64,000 nt of DNA from contig OZ244815.1 of NCBI GenBank assembly GCA_965220235.1, positions 2,976,001 to 3,040,000 of the forward strand, given 5' to 3'. Every line of letters begins with the position of its first letter. The stretch's first letter is position 1. Of this stretch, positions 37,947-46,597 are shown in pieces. The stretch is from Bin55 sp965220235. Lineage in GTDB: Bacteria > Pseudomonadota > Gammaproteobacteria > Pseudomonadales > Azotimanducaceae. Under the pieces are notes generated by a model. It searched no databases, was not told the origin of the DNA, and saw only the letters and a program-made list of their open reading frames with translations. The position numbers and the translations under genes were made by a program.

Positions 37947-38759
37947 TCAAATAAGATCGGCTGGTTCGAGCTTGAATTCGGTGATTACTTCATCCGCGTA
38001 ATCGATTCGACCGGTAATCTCGTTCGGATCTCCATTGCACAAACGAAGACAAGCTTCTGCCATGTGCTCTACGGGGGTCACGCGGTCTTTGTTCGCTTCG
38101 TTGATAAGTTTGTGATGAACAACACCAGGCGTTGCGACCAATCCCGGTGAAATGACATTGATGCCAACACCTTTTCCGAAAGTCTCTTGAGCAAGACCGG
38201 TAGTAAACCGTTCAAGTGCCGCTTTGCACATACCGTACACGGTGCCACCATGTCCCCCGGGAGCTTTCGCGTTTGGATGAATAGCAGCGTGCGATGAAAT
38301 ATTCAAAACCCAGCCGCGTCCGCGTTCTAGCATACCTTTTAAGCACATCTGGGCGAGTTCGAACGGCGCCCAGACCTGCACGTCCATCATCGTTCGAAAT
38401 CGTTTTTCGCTGAAATCGACCACTGGAACGAACCAGGTCACCGCGGCGTTGTTCACTAGTATGTCAACTTGCCCGTAGCGCTCAATGGCTTGTTCGATCA
38501 GACCTCTTCGGTCCGCTTCATCTGCTAAGTTCGACTTAATCGCTACGGCTTCGCCGCCCGCATCTGTGATGGTTTTAACCGTCTGTTTGATCGTTCCTTC
38601 AAGAAAATGATCCGATTCTTCGACGGTTCGTGCAGATACAACGACTTTGGCACCCTCCATCGCGAATCTTCGCGCGATGGCTTCGCCGATACCGCGACTT
38701 GCGCCAGTAACGACGGCTACTTGCCCTGCTAATAGGCCATTCTGATTCACTTCAGCCAT
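37947..38759 (-). CDS. SDR-family NAD(P)-dependent oxidoreductase
   Basis: 270 residues, classical short-chain dehydrogenase. TGASRGIG cofactor motif (about 19-26), NNAA (about 107), catalytic Ser in LNISSHAAIH and the YxxxK pair in VYGMCKAAL, and ISPGLVATPG after it. Substrate not predictable. It sits between the alanine racemase and the class III aminotransferase genes on the same strand. Confidence 0.92.
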   Translation of the reverse strand: MAEVNQNGLLAGQVAVVTGASRGIGEAIARRFAMEGAKVVVSARTVEESDHFLEGTIKQTVKTITDAGGEAVAIKSNLADEADRRGLIEQAIERYGQVDILVNNAAVTWFVPVVDFSEKRFRTMMDVQVWAPFELAQMCLKGMLERGRGWVLNISSHAAIHPNAKAPGGHGGTVYGMCKAALERFTTGLAQETFGKGVGINVISPGLVATPGVVHHKLINEANKDRVTPVEHMAEACLRLCNGDPNEITGRIDYADEVITEFKLEPADLI

Positions 38760-38795
38760 AGGTGTCTCGCAATGGATTTTGAAAAAGATGAGTTG

Positions 38796-39836
38796 TTATA
38801 CATATAGCCTCTCGACCCTTTTGCCAAGCCCCGTCAAAAACTCGTATCCAAGAGAATTTACAGACTTCGCAACGTCATCGCAGTCGATGTTTTTGCCAAA
38901 GAACTCCACCCAATCACCGATTTTTAGTTCCGGACAAGCAGTCACGTCTACTTGTGTAACATCCATCGAAACATGGCCTCGAATAGGTAGCAGTTTTTCG
39001 CCGAAAGCAAAGTTTCCGCGATTCGAGAGCGCTCTCGGAACACCGTCCGCATAACCGATGCCCACGACCGCGATACGTGTTCGCTCTTGACACGTAAACG
39101 TTCTGCCATATCCAACGCTTGTAGCCGATTCCACATCTCGAATCGAGAGCACCTTTGCCTCGCACATTGCGACGATCGAAGTCGGGTTCTCGCGCTTGGA
39201 GAATGGATTCGCACCATACAAACCGATACCTGGGCGCGCTACATCGCCTTGAAATCGTTCACCCATTAACGTACCGGCAGAATTTCCAATGCTGGTTCGA
39301 ACATCTACGAACTGACGAGCAATGTGTTGAAATCTCTGTACCTGTTCTTCATTGAATGAGTCTTCAGGATTGTCGGCACATGCCAGATGCGTCATCAGCA
39401 GATGCAAGTTCGCTGATTTCAGTCGATCCAAATCTACCGACCGAAATGAAATCCCTAAGCGCTCCATTCCGGTATCGATGTGAACCGCGATCCCGTTATC
39501 AGATTCTCGCTGCGCGATTTCTAGCTGATGCGTGTTATTGATAACTGGTATACACCCCGCGTCGAACGTTTCCTTCATTCCCGCTCGATTGAGGGGAGGT
39601 TCGAAAACATAAACGTCCGCTGGAGTATGCGAAACCACTTCGATGGCTTCATCAAGCGTTGCAACAAAAAACGATCGACATCCTGTTTCAGAAAGACGCT
39701 TTACGACTGGTACCGCTCCCAACCCATAACCATTAGCCTTTACAACAGCGCCGACCTCACGCTTTGCGTGCGACTGGAACAGCCGATAGTTACTGACCAG
39801 TGAAGCTAAATCGATCCGTACGCGAGCGAAACTCAT
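38796..39836 (-). CDS. alr: Alanine racemase
   Basis: Interconverts L- and D-alanine for peptidoglycan. 346 residues, slightly short. The PLP Lys33 is in VGAVVKANGYGLGA, the second catalytic Tyr243 in SVGYGRTF, and RPGIGLYGANP, VGIGYADGVPRALSNRG and IRGHVSMDVTQVDVT are conserved. Upstream region is shared with the divergent epoxide-hydrolase-like gene (about 68 bp). Confidence 0.95.
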   Translation of the reverse strand: MSFARVRIDLASLVSNYRLFQSHAKREVGAVVKANGYGLGAVPVVKRLSETGCRSFFVATLDEAIEVVSHTPADVYVFEPPLNRAGMKETFDAGCIPVINNTHQLEIAQRESDNGIAVHIDTGMERLGISFRSVDLDRLKSANLHLLMTHLACADNPEDSFNEEQVQRFQHIARQFVDVRTSIGNSAGTLMGERFQGDVARPGIGLYGANPFSKRENPTSIVAMCEAKVLSIRDVESATSVGYGRTFTCQERTRIAVVGIGYADGVPRALSNRGNFAFGEKLLPIRGHVSMDVTQVDVTACPELKIGDWVEFFGKNIDCDDVAKSVNSLGYEFLTGLGKRVERLYV

Positions 39837-39904
39837 CGTGCAATTTTCAGATTGTTCTTAAACACTAGCGATAATCGTTTCTGCGTGAAAACTAGGCAAT
39901 CATC

Positions 39905-40816
39905 TTGCGCAAACTCTTTTTCTCATTAGCTTGCTTAATGGCGGTAAATGTCATGGCGGACGTATTCGATCTCGTTGAACATCACATGACGAACAACGAC
40001 GGTGTGGCAATTCATTATGTCACCGTTGGACCTAATGATGCGCCTTTAGTTGTGATGATCCATGGATTCCCAGATTACTGGTACACCTGGCGTAAGCAGA
40101 TGGACGCGTTGCGGTCCGACTATCGCGTCCTCGCGGTTGATCTTCGAGGCTACAACCGGTCAGCTAAGCCACAAGGAGTGGAGAACTACACACTGGACAA
40201 ATTAGGTAGCGATATTGCAGCCGTTATTGCTGCACAGGAACAACCAGCAGCGACCGTGGTTGGACATGATTGGGGAGGCGCAATCGCGTGGTATGTCGCA
40301 ATGAACGTACCCGAAGTCGTCGAAAACCTGATCATCCTGAATCTACCACATCCCCGTGGACTCGCTCGTGAACTCGCAAATTCGGAAGCGCAACAACAAG
40401 CAAGCCAATATGCATTCAATTTTCAGCGACCAGATGCTCATAAGATGCTTACACCGGAAGCGTTGGTCACGGTCAGCCAGCAACTGTCAGAAGACAAAGT
40501 TAAGGGTCGCTACCTCGAGGCGTTTCAGCGATCAAATATCGAAGCAATGCTCAACTACTACAAGGCAAACTACCCTACACCTGGTGAGGAATTCATGCCC
40601 GAATATCCGAACGTAGAGGTTCCCGTATTGATGTTCCATGGGCTGCAAGACCGAGCACTGTTGCCTGGTGCACTCAACGATACATGGCACTGGGTCAGCA
40701 ATTCGCTCACACTAGTCACAATCCCGAACGCGAACCACTGGGTGCAAAACGACGCTTCCGACGAGGTCAATCAAGTAATGCTGGATTGGCTAAAACGCCG
40801 ATATCCTAGGGGTTGA
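39905..40816 (+). CDS. Exported alpha/beta hydrolase, epoxide-hydrolase-like
   Basis: 303 residues. The TTG start at 39905 gives a clean signal peptide (MRKLFFSLACLMAVNVMA). HGFPDYWYTW (53 onward, oxyanion HGxP) and the nucleophile elbow GHDWGG with Asp122 are hallmarks of soluble epoxide hydrolases and haloalkane dehalogenases; the late His is in NANHWVQND. Asp nucleophile plus HGFP favours epoxide hydrolase. The 3' end overlaps the downstream convergent FAD oxidase gene by 11 bp. Confidence 0.87.
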   Translation: MRKLFFSLACLMAVNVMADVFDLVEHHMTNNDGVAIHYVTVGPNDAPLVVMIHGFPDYWYTWRKQMDALRSDYRVLAVDLRGYNRSAKPQGVENYTLDKLGSDIAAVIAAQEQPAATVVGHDWGGAIAWYVAMNVPEVVENLIILNLPHPRGLARELANSEAQQQASQYAFNFQRPDAHKMLTPEALVTVSQQLSEDKVKGRYLEAFQRSNIEAMLNYYKANYPTPGEEFMPEYPNVEVPVLMFHGLQDRALLPGALNDTWHWVSNSLTLVTIPNANHWVQNDASDEVNQVMLDWLKRRYPRG

Positions 40817-42410
40817 TCAGCACACCCGGATTGAAGTTACTTCCCGGGTCAAGAGTTAGCTTGAGTGCACGGAGCATGTCCCCGAACAACGCAGGTCGCT
40901 GACGTTCCCAAGCATCCTTGTGCATGCGTCCGACGGCGTGGTGGTGAGTCACTGTACCGCCGGCATCGACTACGGCCTCATTTGCCGCATTTTTAATCAC
41001 ACGCCAGATTTCCTGCTCGCCACCGATCGGAACCGGACCAGAAAAAGAGTAATACGGCGCTGGACCATCTGGGTATACATGTGTAAACCGACAACTAAGT
41101 GTCGCACCTTCCCCGATCGTTTCACGTAATACGGTTCCCACCCGTGTACGAATGGTCTCGTCAAAACTTGCCCAACGATCCCACGTAATCGCGGTTTCAA
41201 ATGTATCGGACAGGACACCAAGACCCAGCTGTGTACCTGCGTTCACGCCGATGAACGCGTTTCGCCAGGCGCCGACTGATCCACCTCGACCCGTCGCGCT
41301 TCCCGTACCATCATCGATGACGATATCTTGGTCGTCGACCTTCCCACCGTGATCTCGTGCAATCGCGACCGCTTGTTCGATCGCAAACTGTTGCGGTATA
41401 TCAGCAGACTCGAATCCGATGATTAGAAGTGCTTGTGCGCCAGCGACCCCCGCTGCGAGTTGACTTTCGACTGGGTCAAGAATGCGTAAATTAGCAGGAT
41501 GTAGTTTGGTTTGAACGATCGAGCGTACCGCTTCTGTGCCGTCTTCCCAGCTCGAAAATCGCACCCCTGTCGACGCCCGATACTTCGGTCGCTTCTGCAA
41601 CCGCAACCAGCAAGAAGAAATGATCCCGAGTGTACCTTCTGACCCAATGACCATACGATCCGGACTTGGTCCGGCTCCACTTCCCGGCAGACGTCTGCTC
41701 TCGTACCATCCGGCCGGCGACAACATGCGTATCGATTCGACAAAATCGTCGATATGAGTGTGATTCGTCGCGTAGTGACCTCCTGAACGCGTCGCAACCC
41801 AGCCACCTACCGTTGACCATGGAAACGACTGCGGATAGTGTCGCAAGGTTAGCCCTTTCTGTTTCAATTGAGTTTCGAGATCAGGACCGTATATACCGGC
41901 TTGAAAATGCGCCGCTCGCGACACTTCGTCGACTTCAAGAATCTTGTCCATTCGCTCAAGATCTATCGACACTGCACGTTCTGAATCTCTAGGCACATTC
42001 AAACCCCATACAACGCTAGTTCCGCCGCCGTAAGGAATCACTGTGATGTCTTTAGCGACACACCACTCGAGTACTTGCTCTAATTGGTTTTCTGACTGTG
42101 GGTAGGCCACTGCGTCAGGAGGCTCGTCAAATTGCCCTCGAATCGCTTTTAAGAGCTCGAGTGAATGACCACCGTAAGTGTGGGTTATCCGGTCGACCTT
42201 CGCGTCGGTGACGAAGTCTGAGAGCGACGAAGGTACAGCTAGTCTCGATGAGCGTAGCGAAACGCTCTCAATGCTCGGTATCGGTGGTGGCGTTACCTCG
42301 ACACCTGTACGTTTTGACGCCGCTCGCGCAGCAGCATGACGTGCGTAATCAGACGGTTCGTCTGAGACATGACCCCATGTCCAGAAACTTCGTCGTTCGT
42401 CTTTTTTCAT
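40806..42410 (-). CDS. FAD-linked oxidase, alkylglycerone-phosphate-synthase-like
   Basis: 534 residues from the ATG at 42410. A PCMH-type FAD-binding domain (VAYPQSENQLEQVLEWCVAKDITVIPYGGGTSVVWGL, HYPQSFPWSTVGGWVATRSGGHYATNHTHIDD, VIGSEGTLGIIS) precedes a C-terminal FAD-linked oxidase domain with HHHAVGRMHKDAW. The combined pattern resembles alkyl-dihydroxyacetonephosphate synthase, an ether-lipid enzyme, though bacterial relatives include D-2-hydroxyacid dehydrogenases and substrates differ. An upstream start at 42479 would overlap the divergent NTF2-like gene and is disfavoured. Confidence 0.88.
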   Translation of the reverse strand: MKKDERRSFWTWGHVSDEPSDYARHAAARAASKRTGVEVTPPPIPSIESVSLRSSRLAVPSSLSDFVTDAKVDRITHTYGGHSLELLKAIRGQFDEPPDAVAYPQSENQLEQVLEWCVAKDITVIPYGGGTSVVWGLNVPRDSERAVSIDLERMDKILEVDEVSRAAHFQAGIYGPDLETQLKQKGLTLRHYPQSFPWSTVGGWVATRSGGHYATNHTHIDDFVESIRMLSPAGWYESRRLPGSGAGPSPDRMVIGSEGTLGIISSCWLRLQKRPKYRASTGVRFSSWEDGTEAVRSIVQTKLHPANLRILDPVESQLAAGVAGAQALLIIGFESADIPQQFAIEQAVAIARDHGGKVDDQDIVIDDGTGSATGRGGSVGAWRNAFIGVNAGTQLGLGVLSDTFETAITWDRWASFDETIRTRVGTVLRETIGEGATLSCRFTHVYPDGPAPYYSFSGPVPIGGEQEIWRVIKNAANEAVVDAGGTVTHHHAVGRMHKDAWERQRPALFGDMLRALKLTLDPGSNFNPGVLINP

Positions 42411-42472
42411 GCCGTGAGTTCTGCAGCTGTTAACGCAGTGAATTAAATTGATGAAAACATACGAGACCCAAG

Positions 42473-42856
42473 ATGACAAACGCCGACCATGCTCGAGAAG
42501 CTGTGAGGTTCTTTATTGAGACATTTAATGCGCAAGACCACACACAACATGCAAAAGCACTGAACTATCCTCATATTCGCTTAGCGAATGGCAGATTTGC
42601 TCGTCTAGACTCCGAGGAGCAATTTGCCGAGATTAGCGCGGCTAATGAGACACGATTACGCGGCGAAGGATGGGACCATACTGTCGTTCGATCCTTGAAA
42701 ATCGTTCATGAAGGTGAAGACAAAGTGCATATCGCGATTACGAACGATCGGTGTCAAGAGGATGGCACGGTCTACAAGAGCTTCGAGACGTTTTGGATAG
42801 CTACAGAAGTGGATGGACACTGGGGAATTCAGTTCCGATCCAGCTATCTACGCTGA
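42473..42856 (+). CDS. NTF2-like small protein
   Basis: 127 residues with a helical start (EAVRFFIETFNAQDHTQHAKALNYPHIRLANG) and strands ending SFETFWIATEVDGHWGIQFRSSY, an NTF2/SnoaL-like pattern. GAG lies about 8 nt before the ATG. No catalytic signature. It is divergent from the FAD oxidase gene and converges with the VOC gene 3 nt away. Confidence 0.7.
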   Translation: MTNADHAREAVRFFIETFNAQDHTQHAKALNYPHIRLANGRFARLDSEEQFAEISAANETRLRGEGWDHTVVRSLKIVHEGEDKVHIAITNDRCQEDGTVYKSFETFWIATEVDGHWGIQFRSSYLR

Positions 42857-42859
42857 GCT

Positions 42860-43264
42860 CTACTCCACTCCTGGGATGACGTTGGCTTCAATCTTATGGC
42901 CGTCAAGGTCAAACACGTACGCTGCGTAATAACCAGGTCCATATTGAGGACGAAACCCTGGTTCTCCGGCGCACGTTGCGCCAGCGTCAAGCGCGACTCG
43001 ATAAAACTCATCCACTACATCACGACTCGTTGCAAGGAATGCGAAGTGCGTGCCATTGGCGACTGATGCGCTTTTGCCATCAAGCGGTAGCTGAACCCAA
43101 AACTCGGGAAAATACTTACCGTAGGCGACTGCGACGTTCGGTATCTCGTGCTGACGAGATGCGCCAATCGTCGCGAGCACGGCGTCGTAGAAATCGATCG
43201 CTTCATCAAGACGATTCGTACCGATCGAAACATGATTCATGATGCTTGGAATGTCGTCGTTCAA
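42860..43264 (-). CDS. VOC-family (glyoxalase/dioxygenase fold) protein
   Basis: 134 residues with the two beta-alpha-beta-beta-beta units of vicinal-oxygen-chelate proteins: MNHVSIGTNRLDEAIDFYDAVL opens the first and GPGYYAAYVFDLDGHKIEANVI closes the second (candidate metal ligands His and Glu). The TTG start at 43264 has AGGAG 7 nt upstream and overlaps the stop of the preceding gene; the ATG at 43240 is the alternative. Confidence 0.85.
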   Translation of the reverse strand: MNDDIPSIMNHVSIGTNRLDEAIDFYDAVLATIGASRQHEIPNVAVAYGKYFPEFWVQLPLDGKSASVANGTHFAFLATSRDVVDEFYRVALDAGATCAGEPGFRPQYGPGYYAAYVFDLDGHKIEANVIPGVE

Positions 43265-43671
43265 CTCTCTTCTCCTGTTTCAGCCTGCTGCTCCGCGCGA
43301 CGGCACTCTTCCGTTTCGGTGCGTCTGTTCTTGATGAGTTTATCCCACTTCGGGATCACGCAAGCATAGGTTTTTTCGATGATCGGGTCAGCTTCATCCG
43401 AACGTACCAACTCGGGCAACTCATCACTCATATCCGCGCGGCAGTTCGCGAGCATCTTTCGCAACTCTCGTGAACACTCAGCGTATGGCACGTCAAAACA
43501 CGCTCGGAACTCAGGCGCGTCACATACTACATCGACGATCTGATTTGACATCAGCGCAAACATGGCATCGACTCGTATCGGTTGCGAGGTCTGATTCTCT
43601 TCCTCAGATATTGACAAGCTACTCATTACTAACGCGACGAATACGACGAAAACCTTAATCGAACGGTACAT
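43261..43671 (-). CDS. Hypothetical secreted protein with six cysteines
   Basis: 136 residues from the ATG at 43671, which has an excellent AGGGG Shine-Dalgarno 5 nt upstream. Signal peptide about 1-20 (MYRSIKVFVVFVALVMSSLS). The mature chain carries six Cys, including VVCDAPEFRACFDVPYAEC, and a charged, Glu/Arg-rich tail, so a disulfide-bonded periplasmic helical protein is likely. I do not recognise the family. Its stop overlaps the VOC gene start (TTGA). Confidence 0.7.
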   Translation of the reverse strand: MYRSIKVFVVFVALVMSSLSISEEENQTSQPIRVDAMFALMSNQIVDVVCDAPEFRACFDVPYAECSRELRKMLANCRADMSDELPELVRSDEADPIIEKTYACVIPKWDKLIKNRRTETEECRRAEQQAETGEES

Positions 43672-43799
43672 AAATCCCCTACCAACTTCCAACATCGCCA
43701 ATTGTTGCAAGTAGTCCAACGCAGAGTTTAGCAACATCACTTGCGGACGATCTCACTGAAACACCTTCGTAGAATCGAGGTTTTAGTCAATGTCACTTG

Positions 43800-44207
43800 A
43801 TGACGCAAGAATCGCTCGCTAACACACAACGCATCGCGACGGAGAACTTTGCTGCTGAACTTGGTATTGAGCTTGTTGAATCCCGCCCCGACCATGTGAC
43901 GGTAAAACTACCGTATCAGACCAAGCTAGGCATTGGAAGGATCCATGGCGGCGCAATCAGTGCTCTGATCGATGTAGCCGCTACTGCTGCGTTCTGGGCA
44001 ACGCCGCTAGCGAATCCAAAGTCGCTAGGTGCCACCGTTGGCTTAACCGTTAATTTCCTAAAGCTCGCGGTGGAGACAGATCTGTGGGCTGAAGCGAAGA
44101 TACGGCGTCGTGGCGGGACACTTTGTACGGCAAATGTGACTGTTACCGACGACAAACAAAACGAAATCGCAATCGCGGTTGTGACCTATAAATTGACGCA
44201 CGATTAG
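43800..44207 (+). CDS. PaaI-family hotdog thioesterase
   Basis: 135 residues. The hotdog motif GRIHGGAISALIDVAATAAFW (active-site HGG followed by the Asp/Glu helix) and VGLTVNFLKLA plus AEAKIRRRGGTLCTANVTVTD match the PaaI/YdiI acyl-CoA thioesterase group. Substrate acyl group unknown. Start taken at ATG 43800; a TTG at 43797 is immediately upstream. It lies about 130 bp from the divergent six-Cys gene. Confidence 0.87.
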   Translation: MTQESLANTQRIATENFAAELGIELVESRPDHVTVKLPYQTKLGIGRIHGGAISALIDVAATAAFWATPLANPKSLGATVGLTVNFLKLAVETDLWAEAKIRRRGGTLCTANVTVTDDKQNEIAIAVVTYKLTHD

Positions 44208-44247
44208 GGTTTTTTAACACGATCGCACTCGCACAGAACATCCTCCT

Positions 44248-44270
44248 GTAACGTTATACAATAACATTTT
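44248..44270 (+). promoter_or_regulatory. Zur (zinc uptake regulator) operator
   Basis: The core GTTATACAATAAC (44253-44265) is a perfect 5-3-5 palindrome and the 23-bp site matches the gammaproteobacterial Zur box (GAAATGTTATA-N-TATAACATTTC as I recall it) at 18 of 22 defined positions. It ends 21 bp before the start of the ZnuD-like receptor, and contains a TACAAT that could be a -10 element, so zinc-loaded Zur would block transcription. Confidence 0.8.
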
Positions 44271-44291
44271 CGGTATACCGTCGGCGCTCCT

Positions 44292-46523
44292 ATGAACTTA
44301 ATTACGCGGGAACTCCTCAAGTATTGCACGGTCGCGACATTGTTAGTTGCTTTCTCCGCGCAAGCAGATGAAGAGGAGCACGCTCATAGCGTTCACGAGT
44401 CAGAGGTTCTGGAAGAGATCGTCGTGCGCGCGCATCCGCTCTCGAATGAAGGCGTGGCACAAAGTTATAACGTTCTATCAGGCGATGAACTCGCAAGAGC
44501 GGTAGAAGCCTCAATCGGCGAAACGCTTGAATCAATCGCCGGGATTCGTAATGCTTCATTTGGACCAGTAGTAGGAAGACCGGTGATTCACGGATTAGGT
44601 GGCGTTCGAGTCAAAACTATGGTTGACCGCACCAATACGATGGACCTCAGCATGCTACTGCCTGACCATCCAGTTGCGGTAAATCCCCAAATGGCTAACC
44701 TGATTGAAGTCATCAAAGGTCCGAGCGCAATGGTGTACGGCAGTGAGACGATCGGAGGGATTGTGAATGTCGATACAGGCCGCGTCCCGAAAGCCGCACC
44801 TTCTGGCGGTTGGGACGGTCGTTTGGATGCTAGCACCTCTGACAATGGTGCTCGAAAAACGCTTGCCGGACGTATTGATCTTGACGTCGACAATTTCATT
44901 CTCCACGGCGATTTTGATGCGCGCAAGGCGGATGATTACGACATACCTGGTTGTGCAGATTCCTCTTACCTACACGAGGAAGAAGAGGGACATCACCACG
45001 AAGAAGAAGAACATCACGATGAGGAAGAACATCATGATGATGAGGAGGAGGAACACGAAGAAGAGCACGAAGAAATCTGTGGCACACTACTAAATAGCTA
45101 TTTCGACGTAATCGCTGGTTCAGTTGGCGGGAGCTACGTACACGACCTTGGATATTTTGGCGTGTCTTTCTCATCAAACTATGGTGACTATGGCGTGCCC
45201 GTTCCGCACGCACACGGGGCGGAAGAGGAACACCATGAAGACGAGCACGATGAAGATGAGCATCACGAAGACGAAGAAGAAGAGCATCACGAAGAAGAAG
45301 AGCATCACGAAGATGAAGATGAACACCATGAAGAGGATGAAACGCCTCGGTCATTCATTGACTTCGAGCAACAAAGACTTGACTTCGATTTTCGTCGCGA
45401 GGAATTTAGTGATGCAATCAGCCAGATGCAAGTTCGCCTAGCCATTAGTGAGTATCAACACGAAGAAATTGAAGAACCCGGTGGACCTGTCGACGCGACA
45501 TTTATCAACGACGAGTACGAGTTCAGAATCGACGCGACACTCAATCGTGATAACCCCTCAATTGTCGGAGTACACCTTACGGGTCGGGACTACGAAGTAA
45601 TCACTGCAGCAGATCCTGTACTTCCTGTGTCCGAGTCACGCCTTGGATTTTCGTGGCTGCACGAGCGACCCCTCGGGACATCCACCCTAGAACTTGGGAC
45701 TCGTTTAGAAGCCAAGAAGGTTGATTCCAACAGTTTCGGCTCACGCAACTTCTCTGACTATGCGATTTCGCTTGGATTGTTGTCGGACCGATCGCGTGAT
45801 TGGTCGTTCAAAGCCGAATTGAACCAATCAAGTCGTGCCCCGGTGTTGGAGGAACTCGCTAGTAGAGGTTTCCATCTCGCAACCAATTCAGTAGAGATCG
45901 GCAATCCAGACCTTGGCAATGAGTCACAAACTGGATTTACCGTTGGTGCGGCGAAAGAAACCGGAAAACTCGAACTCGCACTGACGGCTTATCACCGACG
46001 CTTTACGGATTTCATCTACATCGCTAACTCAGGTGAATTCGATCACGGTGCACCCGTCTTCACGTACCTGCATCGAAACGCAACTTTCACCGGATTTGAT
46101 GGAACAGCGATCTACCATCTAGCTCTTAACGATGCATCAGAGCTAGATCTAAAGTTTCAGTATGACTCAATTGCGGTAGCTGTGGACAGGAGCTCCGTAA
46201 ACAGACTACCTCAAATTCCATCAGACCGCGCAACCATCGGCCTCGATCTCTACCGCGATGCGCTGTTCGCAAGCCTAGAACTTACGCAAAACATGGCTGT
46301 GACTAATCCGGCGATGCTCGAACTGCCTACTGACTCGTGGTTCGACGTGTCTACTCGCATCGAGTATACGCTTGCGGGACTCGGCGATGTCGCAGATGTG
46401 ACCTTATACCTAAAAGGTAAAAACCTGACGGACGAAGAACAACGCAATCACATCTCCGTCATTAAGGATCGCGTCCCGTTGCCAGGTCGCATGCTTGAGG
46501 TCGGATTCAGGTTAAGCATGTAG
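44292..46523 (+). CDS. znuD: ZnuD-like zinc TonB-dependent receptor with His/Glu-rich loops
   Basis: 743 residues; outer-membrane zinc uptake. Signal peptide 1-25 (FSAQA), a short His motif (EEEHAHSVHESE) before the TonB box EEIVVRAHP, plug (VARPVIHGLGG-type segment GRPVIHGLGGVRVKTMVD; IEVIKGPSAMVYGSETIGGIVNVDTGRVP) and a 22-strand barrel ending EVGFRLSM. Two extracellular-loop candidates are almost pure His/Glu/Asp: residues 228-262, bracketed by C221 and C263, and residues 306-350. Neisserial and Acinetobacter ZnuD also carry His-rich loops. A Zur-box match directly upstream supports zinc-starvation induction. Single-gene transcription unit. Confidence 0.92.
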   Translation: MNLITRELLKYCTVATLLVAFSAQADEEEHAHSVHESEVLEEIVVRAHPLSNEGVAQSYNVLSGDELARAVEASIGETLESIAGIRNASFGPVVGRPVIHGLGGVRVKTMVDRTNTMDLSMLLPDHPVAVNPQMANLIEVIKGPSAMVYGSETIGGIVNVDTGRVPKAAPSGGWDGRLDASTSDNGARKTLAGRIDLDVDNFILHGDFDARKADDYDIPGCADSSYLHEEEEGHHHEEEEHHDEEEHHDDEEEEHEEEHEEICGTLLNSYFDVIAGSVGGSYVHDLGYFGVSFSSNYGDYGVPVPHAHGAEEEHHEDEHDEDEHHEDEEEEHHEEEEHHEDEDEHHEEDETPRSFIDFEQQRLDFDFRREEFSDAISQMQVRLAISEYQHEEIEEPGGPVDATFINDEYEFRIDATLNRDNPSIVGVHLTGRDYEVITAADPVLPVSESRLGFSWLHERPLGTSTLELGTRLEAKKVDSNSFGSRNFSDYAISLGLLSDRSRDWSFKAELNQSSRAPVLEELASRGFHLATNSVEIGNPDLGNESQTGFTVGAAKETGKLELALTAYHRRFTDFIYIANSGEFDHGAPVFTYLHRNATFTGFDGTAIYHLALNDASELDLKFQYDSIAVAVDRSSVNRLPQIPSDRATIGLDLYRDALFASLELTQNMAVTNPAMLELPTDSWFDVSTRIEYTLAGLGDVADVTLYLKGKNLTDEEQRNHISVIKDRVPLPGRMLEVGFRLSM
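44973..45077 (+). repeat. His/Glu-rich low-complexity coding repeat, loop 1 of the zinc receptor
   Basis: Imperfect tandem GAAGAA/CATCAC codon repeats encode HEEEEGHHHEEEEHHDEEEH and onward (residues 228-262). The flanking C221 and C263 could close the loop by a disulfide. Likely a zinc-binding extracellular loop. Confidence 0.8.
45207..45341 (+). repeat. His/Glu-rich low-complexity coding repeat, loop 2 of the zinc receptor
   Basis: A second imperfect array (residues 306-350) encodes HAHGAEEEHHEDEHDEDEHH and onward, with the same GAAGAAGAG/CATCAC codon units. The close similarity to loop 1 at the DNA level could allow slippage or recombination between the arrays. Confidence 0.8.
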
Positions 46524-46597
46524 CAGATTGCCTACAACAGTCGCTAGCAACGCTGCAATGAGTAAGCTACCGCAACGATTCCGCAGTAGCTCACACC

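Noticed and set aside
44896..45354. Long frames antisense to the His/Glu repeats of the zinc receptor
   Set aside because: Products of the low-complexity codon repeats (Leu/Arg/His-rich shadows), not genes.
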